Below, piece after piece: positions 6,873 to 12,014 of a DNA stretch of 12,014 nucleotides. This stretch comes from Paraliomyxa sp041600735 (GTDB lineage: Bacteria; Myxococcota_A; Polyangia; Nannocystales; Nannocystaceae), in assembly GCA_041600735.1 (NCBI GenBank), contig JBFIJN010000269.1:1-12014 (forward strand), written 5' to 3'. Every line of letters starts with the position of its first letter. Within the stretch, counting starts at the first letter, position 1. Made by a program: the position numbers and the translations under genes. The notes below the pieces were generated by a model. The model had not been told where the DNA came from, searched no databases, and saw only the letters and a program-made list of their open reading frames with translations.

Positions 6873-9062
6873 TCAACCGCAGGGCAGGGTCTCGGGCACG
6901 AGCACTCGCATGGAGCGAGGCTCCATCTCCACCTCGGCTCCCTGGGAGCCCAGCTCGAAGCGATCGCCCGACAGTCCATCCTTATACCAGCCGGGCACGG
7001 TCGTCGAGCCAGCGGGGAGCTCGAGGGTCACCGGGGTGGGCGCGCGCGACAGGAGCACGATCGCGGGCGCACCGTCGCCGGCATCACGGGTGAATGCGTA
7101 CTGATCGCGCCCCACGAGCAGCGCGCGACGGTCCCCGCGGCGCAGCGCGGGCACGCAGCGGCGCAGGCTCGCCACCCGCTGCACGAGCTCGAGCAGGGCC
7201 AGGCGGTCCGGATCGAGCGTGGCGAGCTCGGGCATCACGCGACGATTGTCGGGATCGGCGCTGCCCGCCAGCCCCACTTCGTCGCCGTAGTAGAGGACCG
7301 GTAGACCGGGCAGCGTGAGCACCAAGCCGAGCGCGAGGGCGGCCCGCGCATGGACGTCGGGATCGGTCGGCTGTGCGGGCGGGTCGTCCCACGGGCTGCC
7401 CACCTTGCCGGCGGCCTCGGAGACGAAGCGCGTGACGTCGTGGTTGCCCACCATCGTGGCCAGGAGCGCCCCCGAGCCCGCGAGCGCACGCTCGGTGTTG
7501 GCGAGCGTGGCCTCGATCGCCGACAGCCCCGCGCTCTCGTGCGCGAGGGCATCGCGAACGACCCACATGAGCGGAAAATCGAACGCGCTGTCGAGACCGT
7601 CGGGGCCGAGGTGATAGCGGATGATCTCGGTGCCGCCCGCCCCGGGCCCGGTGAAGATCTCGCCCAAGCTGAAGGCGGCCGCGCGGGGGGCCGTGGCCTC
7701 GCGCACGGCGTGGACGATGCGCCGCGAGGCCGCGCGCGGCATCATCGGCACCGCGTCGAGGCGAAAGCCGTCGCTGTCGAAGCGCTCGTGCAGCCACAGC
7801 GCGTCTTCCACGGCGAGGTCCATCACGCCCGGGTGCTCGAAGCGTAGATCGGGCAGGTAGTCGGTGAACCAGCACACCTCGATGAAGTCCGCCCATCCGC
7901 ACGTGGGCGAGCCGCAGATGCACGCGGGATCGTGCTCGTGGAACCAACCATCGGCGCGGTGCTCGGCGACCCTCGGGTTGTCCTCGTAGAGGTGGTTGGG
8001 CACCAGATCGAGGAGCACGCGGATGCCCTGCGCATGCGCCTCTTCGATGAGCGCGTCGAGGGCCGCCTCGCCGCCGATGCGTGGGTCGACCGCGCGCGTG
8101 TCGAGCGGCCAGTAGCCGTGATAGCCCTCGTAGAGGTGATCGTCGTCTCGCCCCGCTCGCGCCTCGCTGGGGTTGAGATAGACGGGCGAGAGCCACAGGG
8201 CCGAGACGCCGAGCGCCGCGAACGTGCCCGCGCGCAGCTCCGCGCGCACGCCGTCGAGGGTCCCGCCCGCGCGTGCGCCGGGATCGCGCGGAGCGGCGAG
8301 CACCGCCCCACCGTCGCCGCGAAAGCGATCGATCATGATCTGATAGACGAGCCCGTCCTCCCACCGCGGCGCCACCGGGTCCACCCAGCCCACGCCCCAC
8401 ACCGCCGCGGTCTCGCGACCGCCGAGATCTGCCGCGACTGCGCGCACGCGGTGCTTGCCGCGGGGCAGTCCTCGAGCCCGCAGACGCGCAGTGCCGGCCT
8501 CGTGATCCGCGTGCTCGAGCTCCAGCGGCGTACCATCGACGAGCTCGGCCCGGACCGCGCTCGCATCGAGCGGCGGCTGGTCGCGCGCCGGGGTCAGGCG
8601 CAGCTCGATCGCGAAGCCATCGGGCGCGTCCTCATGAACCGCCTCGATCGCGAGCCACGGTACCTCGCAGTCACGCAGCTCGAGCCGCGAGACCTCGAGG
8701 CCATCGGACTCGCGAAAGCTGGTGAGCGGATTGTGCCGGTCGACCCGCGCCCGCCCTTCTTCGATCAGGAGATAACCGTACAGGCCGGGCGCGAGCGCGA
8801 GCTCGGCCAGCTGCCACGCTTCGTCGGGCCCGTCTCGGGCGACGAAATCCCGCAGCGGCACGGGGGTCGACCAACCGTCCCAGCTGCCGAGCACGGCGAG
8901 CGACTCGCCGGCCCGGCGCGGCTGGGCCCACACGACCACCGGGCACGTGCCCGCGAGGGGCTCCACGCCCTCGTCGGCCGCACAGCCCAGCGGCCCGCCC
9001 GGCGCGATCGTCAACCCGAGGGCCAACGCCAGCCTGCCACCGCGTGGGATCGCACGACGCAT
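6873..9062 (-). CDS. GH13 family glycoside hydrolase with N-terminal CBM48-like domain, exported
   Basis: The product has 729 residues. The N-terminus (Arg-rich, then LALALGLTIA) is an export signal. GPLGC at 23-27 resembles a lipobox, but Pro at -3 is poor, so the lipid anchor is uncertain. Residues about 40-115 look like a CBM48/E-set beta sandwich (VLGSWDGWS, GLYGYLL), the kind that often precedes amylase barrels. A second Ig-like segment covers about 148-228. The GH13 barrel follows with YQIMIDRF, Asp352 and Asn356-His357 of region I, the nucleophile Asp436 in GFRLDAV, Glu468 in LGEIF and Asp542 in GNHD, all intact. A cysteine cluster (CIC, TC, VC at 381-397) lies before WFTDYLPDL. Expected activity is hydrolysis or transfer on alpha-glucans. 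ATG 9062 has GAGG three bases upstream, which is close. It is the first gene of a probable two-gene unit with the GH13 lipoprotein. The pair shares many motifs and looks like an old duplication. Confidence 0.92.
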   Translation of the reverse strand: MRRAIPRGGRLALALGLTIAPGGPLGCAADEGVEPLAGTCPVVVWAQPRRAGESLAVLGSWDGWSTPVPLRDFVARDGPDEAWQLAELALAPGLYGYLLIEEGRARVDRHNPLTSFRESDGLEVSRLELRDCEVPWLAIEAVHEDAPDGFAIELRLTPARDQPPLDASAVRAELVDGTPLELEHADHEAGTARLRARGLPRGKHRVRAVAADLGGRETAAVWGVGWVDPVAPRWEDGLVYQIMIDRFRGDGGAVLAAPRDPGARAGGTLDGVRAELRAGTFAALGVSALWLSPVYLNPSEARAGRDDDHLYEGYHGYWPLDTRAVDPRIGGEAALDALIEEAHAQGIRVLLDLVPNHLYEDNPRVAEHRADGWFHEHDPACICGSPTCGWADFIEVCWFTDYLPDLRFEHPGVMDLAVEDALWLHERFDSDGFRLDAVPMMPRAASRRIVHAVREATAPRAAAFSLGEIFTGPGAGGTEIIRYHLGPDGLDSAFDFPLMWVVRDALAHESAGLSAIEATLANTERALAGSGALLATMVGNHDVTRFVSEAAGKVGSPWDDPPAQPTDPDVHARAALALGLVLTLPGLPVLYYGDEVGLAGSADPDNRRVMPELATLDPDRLALLELVQRVASLRRCVPALRRGDRRALLVGRDQYAFTRDAGDGAPAIVLLSRAPTPVTLELPAGSTTVPGWYKDGLSGDRFELGSQGAEVEMEPRSMRVLVPETLPCG

Positions 9063-9136
9063 CCGCCTCAGTGTACGAGCGTCGCGGGCCGTGCGCAGCC
9101 CCCCGTAGACACGTCCAAGAGGCCAAGTCCGGGCAA

Positions 9137-9153
9137 CGTCACGGGCCGGTTAC
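9137..9153 (+). promoter_or_regulatory. Possible Pho-box-like 11-base direct repeat
   Basis: CGTCAC at 9137-9142 and GGTTAC at 9148-9153 are spaced 11 bases start to start, the periodicity of PhoB half-sites (core TGTCA; matches 4 of 5 and 3 of 5). It lies about 55-70 bases before a phosphate-uptake operon, where such a site would make sense. The match is weak and there is no AT-rich spacing, so this is a suggestion only. Confidence 0.15.
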
Positions 9154-9172
9154 AAATGGTCGGGCGGCGCCT

Positions 9173-9200
9173 CGGCAATATTTATTCGTGGTAGTTGCCG
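9173..9200 (+). promoter_or_regulatory. AT-rich patch flanked by an inverted repeat before the phosphate operon
   Basis: CGGCAA (9173-9178) and TTGCCG (9195-9200) are a perfect 6-bp inverted repeat enclosing 16 bases. These include AATATTTATT, the most AT-rich stretch of this spacer. The right arm ends six bases before the DUF47 ATG. The patch is a plausible -10 region, or the repeat a leader hairpin or operator, for the DUF47-Pit operon. No well-spaced -35 box was found (TTACAA at 9150 is too far). Confidence 0.25.
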
Positions 9201-9206
9201 TGCTCG

Positions 9207-9848
9207 ATGGGACTTCAGGACTTCATCCATCGGCTCTTGCCTCGCCAAGACCAGTTCTTCGTGCTGCTCGAGCGCCAGGCCTCCCTCGCGCGCAAGGCCG
9301 CCGAGGCCTTGTCCTCGTTCTCCGAGCCCGATCGCAGCGCGGAGTCGGTGTGTGAGCAGGTGCAAACGATCGAGCACGAGGGCGACTCGCTGGTGCACGA
9401 CGTCGAAGACGCCCTGGCTCGCACCTTCGTGACCCCCATCGATCGCGAGGACATCCACTTGTTGGCCTCGAGCATCGACGATGTGCTCGACCTGACCAAC
9501 TACGCCGCGCGAGCGTGCGCGATGCTGGGCGTCGAGCGCCCGACCCCACCCATGAGCGAGCTAATGGTGCTGCTGGTCAGGGCCACCACCGCGCTGGCCG
9601 AGGGGGTGCCGCTCCTGCGGCAGCGCAAGTACACCGAGCTGCGCGCCGCCACGCGCAAGGTACGGCTCATCGAGAAGGAGGCCGACCTCGTGCATCGCGA
9701 GGCCGTGACCGAGCTGTTTCGCCTGGAGCACCCCGATGCCAAGGTGCTCCTGCGCGAGCGCGAGGTGCTCGAGGACCTCGAGGCCGCCGTCGATCGCTGC
9801 GAGCGAGTCGCCGACACGCTGGCCAACATGGCGGTGAAGCATGGTTAG
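9207..9848 (+). CDS. DUF47 family (PhoU-like) phosphate transport accessory protein
   Basis: A predicted cytoplasmic, mostly helical protein of 213 residues, matching the PhoU-like DUF47 family that pairs with Pit phosphate transporters and is thought to modulate them. The opening MGLQDFIHRLLPRQDQFF is typical. Further in are IEHEGDSLVHDVEDALARTFVTPIDREDI in the first helical repeat and IEKEADLVHREAVTELF in the second. These contain the Glu/Asp pattern (ExExD-like, EKEAD) associated with metal binding in PhoU proteins. The end reads DLEAAVDRCERVADTLANMAVK, also characteristic. ATG 9207 is chosen over an in-frame TTG at 9195 because it matches the family start. No Shine-Dalgarno is clear. Its last codons overlap the start of the transporter gene by 8 bases, indicating translational coupling. 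Confidence 0.93.
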   Translation: MGLQDFIHRLLPRQDQFFVLLERQASLARKAAEALSSFSEPDRSAESVCEQVQTIEHEGDSLVHDVEDALARTFVTPIDREDIHLLASSIDDVLDLTNYAARACAMLGVERPTPPMSELMVLLVRATTALAEGVPLLRQRKYTELRAATRKVRLIEKEADLVHREAVTELFRLEHPDAKVLLREREVLEDLEAAVDRCERVADTLANMAVKHG

Positions 9849-10863
9849 CCTGCTCATCGCCGTCATCGTGACGGCGCTGATCTTCGACTTCATCAACGGG
9901 TTCCACGACGCGGCGAACTCGATCGCCACCGTGGTGTCGACCGGCGTGCTCCCGGTGCGCACCGCGGTCATCCTCGCCGGGCTGCTCAATTTCGTGGGCG
10001 GCATCGCAGGCACGGCGGTCGCCAAGACCATCGCTTCGGGCTTCGCCGATGCGGGCGACGTGACGCAACCGGTGGTGCTCGCCGCGCTGATCGGCGGCAT
10101 CGTGTGGAACCTGATCACATGGTGGTGGGGGCTGCCCTCGAGCTCCTCGCACGCGCTCATCGGCGGCCTGTGCGGCGCCGTCGTGGCGCACGCGGGCATG
10201 ACCGCGTTCAAGTGGGGCGCGCTGGTCAAGAAGGTCCTGATCCCCATCGTGCTCTCCCCCGCCATCGGCTTCCTGCTGGCGTTCGTGCTGATGCTGGGGC
10301 TCATCTGGCTGGTGCGATCGTGGCGCGCAGCCGCGGTGGAGAGCTCCTCGCGCAAGCTCCAGCTCGTGTCCGCCGCCAGCATGGCGTTCTCGCACGGCTC
10401 CAACGACGCGCAGAAGGTCATGGGCATCATCACGCTCGCGTTGGTCGCCCACGCGACCGCGGGCCATCACATGCCCGACTGGATGCTGCCCGGGACGGAG
10501 GGCGCCGTGCCCACGTGGGTCGTGTTTGCGTGCGCCACCACCATCGGGCTGGGCACCATGGCCGGTGGTCAGCGCATCATCAAGACGATGGGCAGCAAGA
10601 TCATCCGCATCACCCCGCTCCAGGGGTTTGCGGCCGAGACCAGCGGCGCGCTCACCATCATCGCCGCCAGCCAGGTGGGCATCCCCGTGTCCACGACCCA
10701 CGTGATCAGCTCGTGCATCATGGGCGTCGGCGCGGTCAAGCGCGTGTCGGCGGTGCGCTGGGGCGTGGCCGGGAACATCGTAGCGGCCTGGGTCCTCACG
10801 CTTCCGCTGAGCGCCGCGATCGCCGCGCTGTTCATGGTGTTCTTCGACGTGATCGGCCTCTAG
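9841..10863 (+). CDS. pit: PiT family inorganic phosphate transporter
   Basis: An inner-membrane symporter of 340 residues for low-affinity phosphate (metal-phosphate) uptake driven by a cation gradient. The two inverted family signatures are present: DFINGFHDAANSIA at 16-29 and FSHGSNDAQK at 183-192. The paired PSSSSHALIGG (99-109) and PVSTTHVISS (282-291) loops are also there. About eight to nine hydrophobic spans are visible, with a central hydrophilic stretch near 160-175 and another at 208-222. At 340 residues it is the compact form commonly found next to DUF47 genes, shorter than E. coli PitA. The ATG lies inside the end of the DUF47 gene (ATGGTTAG), with no clear ribosome-binding site of its own, so it is probably translated by coupling. 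The ion driving uptake and the affinity cannot be read from the sequence. Confidence 0.95.
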   Translation: MVSLLIAVIVTALIFDFINGFHDAANSIATVVSTGVLPVRTAVILAGLLNFVGGIAGTAVAKTIASGFADAGDVTQPVVLAALIGGIVWNLITWWWGLPSSSSHALIGGLCGAVVAHAGMTAFKWGALVKKVLIPIVLSPAIGFLLAFVLMLGLIWLVRSWRAAAVESSSRKLQLVSAASMAFSHGSNDAQKVMGIITLALVAHATAGHHMPDWMLPGTEGAVPTWVVFACATTIGLGTMAGGQRIIKTMGSKIIRITPLQGFAAETSGALTIIAASQVGIPVSTTHVISSCIMGVGAVKRVSAVRWGVAGNIVAAWVLTLPLSAAIAALFMVFFDVIGL

Positions 10864-10873
10864 CCGCTCGGTC

Positions 10874-10889
10874 CGAGGCGAGGCGAGGC
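10874..10889 (+). repeat. Short tandem CGAGG repeat before the last gene
   Basis: Three copies of CGAGG stand head to tail, with a partial fourth, in the 49-base spacer between the Pit gene and the next coding region. The GAGG units resemble Shine-Dalgarno cores, but they lie 23 bases or more from the chosen GTG (10913). They would fit better with the in-frame GTG at 10895 or 10907. The array is seen directly; its role is a guess. Confidence 0.35.
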
Positions 10890-10912
10890 GCTCGGTGCGG
10901 TACGCTGTGCCC

Positions 10913-12014
10913 GTGCGTCGCCTCGCCCTACTCCCCCTCTTCACCCTCGCTCTCGCCTCGACCGCCTGCAAGGGCGGCCGCACGCAGCTCGAGCAGCTCG
11001 TACCCGATGGCGCGACTGGCCTCGTGAGCGTGGACGCCGGGGGCCTGGTGAAGTCCGAGCTCTTCACCAAGGTGAAGACGAACCTCGACTCGGCCACCGA
11101 CGGCAAGGCCACCGCCGCGCTCGACGAGCTTCGCGACGGCTGCAAGCTCGACGTGGACGCGATCAAGAGCGTCGTCGTGGGCTTCGACGCGCTCAGCCAG
11201 AACGGGATGGGCGCGGTCCACATGCCCAACCTCGGCAAGGCCGAGGCGCTGCGCTGCGTCGACGAGCTGGTGAAGAAGCAGGGCGGCAAGGGGCTGTGGA
11301 CCGTGGGAGAGAGCGACGGCAAGGCCACCGTGACCGCGGAGAACGGCAAGCTGGAAGGCTGGGCGCTCGACGACGACACGCTCGTGCTCAGCACCAAGGG
11401 CTGGGCCTCGGCCGTGCAGGCGCGGATGAAGGGCGAGAGCAAGGGCGCGATCGACAACAACTTGGCCGAGGCGGTGGCGATGGCCGACCGCAACAAGCAC
11501 GTGTGGCTCGCGGGCGAGGTGCCGGCCCTGATGCAGCGGTTCCTCGACGATGGCCCCGCCAAGGGCGTGCGCCGGGCCGCGGGCAGCCTCCACTACGGCG
11601 ATGATCTCGAGATCGCGGTCGCTGCGGCGTTCGCCGACGAGGCCGGCGCCAAGGCCGTGCACGACGAGCTCGCCCCGATGCTCGAAGAGCTCAAGAAGGT
11701 CGCAGTGGGGCAAGGGCTGTCGCAGAAGTCCGCCGACAGCGTGACGATCGAGCTCGACGGCGCCGTGCTGAAGGGCAAGGTGAACCTCGAGATGGACCCG
11801 CTGTTCGAGGTCACGAACGCGGCGTTCAGCAAGTACATGAGCCGCTCGAAGACCAGCGAAGCGCGCGTTCAGATCGCGAAGATGTTCGATGCCACCTCGG
11901 CGTTCTTCAACGAGGAGCACGTGTCGCGCGGCGAGATCGCGGTGCTCGGCGCCGGAGGATCACTCGGCGCCGCTCCGCATGCGTGTCCCAACGATGGCAA
12001 GCGCGCCGGCGAGA
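10913..12014 (+). CDS. Exported (probable lipoprotein) protein of unknown function with C-terminal pilin-like module, partial
   Basis: The frame is open from GTG 10913 to the right edge without a stop (367 codons seen), so the gene is truncated by the window. The first residues form a signal peptide (RRLALLPLFTLALASTAC). Cys19 is followed by KGG, suggesting lipidation, although Ser at -3 is not ideal. Residues about 30-295 are a mixed alpha/beta region rich in Lys, Asp and Ala (CKLDVDAIKSVVVGFDAL, MPNLGKAEALRCVDELV) that I do not recognise. From about residue 302 the sequence changes to AFSKYMSRSKTSEA, IAKMF and AFFNEEH. This resembles the region just after the membrane helix of myxobacterial type IV pilin-like proteins, but no pilin signal or helix precedes it. 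In-frame GTGs at 10895 and 10907 are alternatives; 10913 puts the basic residues at the start of the signal. It lies 49 bases after the Pit gene. Confidence 0.75.
   Translation, partial: MRRLALLPLFTLALASTACKGGRTQLEQLVPDGATGLVSVDAGGLVKSELFTKVKTNLDSATDGKATAALDELRDGCKLDVDAIKSVVVGFDALSQNGMGAVHMPNLGKAEALRCVDELVKKQGGKGLWTVGESDGKATVTAENGKLEGWALDDDTLVLSTKGWASAVQARMKGESKGAIDNNLAEAVAMADRNKHVWLAGEVPALMQRFLDDGPAKGVRRAAGSLHYGDDLEIAVAAAFADEAGAKAVHDELAPMLEELKKVAVGQGLSQKSADSVTIELDGAVLKGKVNLEMDPLFEVTNAAFSKYMSRSKTSEARVQIAKMFDATSAFFNEEHVSRGEIAVLGAGGSLGAAPHACPNDGKRAGE

Noticed and set aside
5323..7104. A 593-codon open frame on the + strand, opposite the GH13 genes
   Set aside because: It lies antisense to two well-supported GH13 genes with intact catalytic motifs. 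Its product is a Val/Ala/Arg/His-rich low-complexity shadow typical of high-GC DNA.
7932..9194. A 420-codon open frame on the + strand opposite the first GH13 gene
   Set aside because: It mirrors the codon structure of the GH13 gene on the other strand and has no recognisable domain.
9667..11562. A 631-codon open frame on the - strand across the DUF47, Pit and last genes
   Set aside because: It is antisense to clear DUF47 and Pit family genes, and its composition (His/Arg/Gly/Asp-rich) has no domain I recognise. It is explained by third-position GC bias.

Overview
The window is GC-rich, densely coding bacterial DNA from a chromosome. I read it as Myxococcota, probably Nannocystis- or Plesiocystis-like. 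This rests on the Gly/Thr/Asp/Pro-rich linker behind a lipoprotein signal, the RSKTSEA-type pilin-like module in the last gene, weak or absent Shine-Dalgarno sequences, and GTG starts. The taxon is an inference. I see no rRNA, tRNA, CRISPR array, insertion sequence or phage gene.

Layout. At the left edge is a long hairpin (2-41). It is followed by a + strand gene (61-2439) for a KAP-type P-loop NTPase with an N-terminal peptidoglycan-binding-like domain. This gene overlaps tail-to-tail by 44 bases with a - strand polyprenyl glycosylphosphotransferase (2396-3844), the kind of enzyme that starts exopolysaccharide or O-antigen repeat-unit synthesis. A divergent spacer of 218 bases separates it from an aldo/keto reductase (4063-5055, +). 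That gene converges, with 12 bases between, on a - strand pair of exported GH13 alpha-glucan-active enzymes. The upstream, longer one (9062-6873) carries N-terminal beta-sandwich domains. The downstream one (6864-5068) is a lipoprotein. The two are probably one transcription unit.

A divergent 144-base spacer follows. It leads into a two-gene + strand operon for phosphate uptake: a DUF47/PhoU-like accessory protein (9207-9848) overlapping a Pit-type phosphate transporter (9841-10863). The window ends inside a + strand gene for an exported protein (10913 to the edge). Its long N-terminal part I do not recognise, and its C-terminal part looks like the helix of a myxobacterial pilin without the pilin signal.

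The window reads as several independent small modules: envelope or surface-glycan synthesis, secreted starch/glycogen breakdown, phosphate import, and two membrane- or surface-linked proteins. It does not look like one large gene cluster. The least ordinary items are the PG-binding/KAP fusion, the cysteine cluster shared by both GH13 enzymes, and the pilin-like module fused to an unrelated exported protein. No gap over 300 bases lacks a gene.
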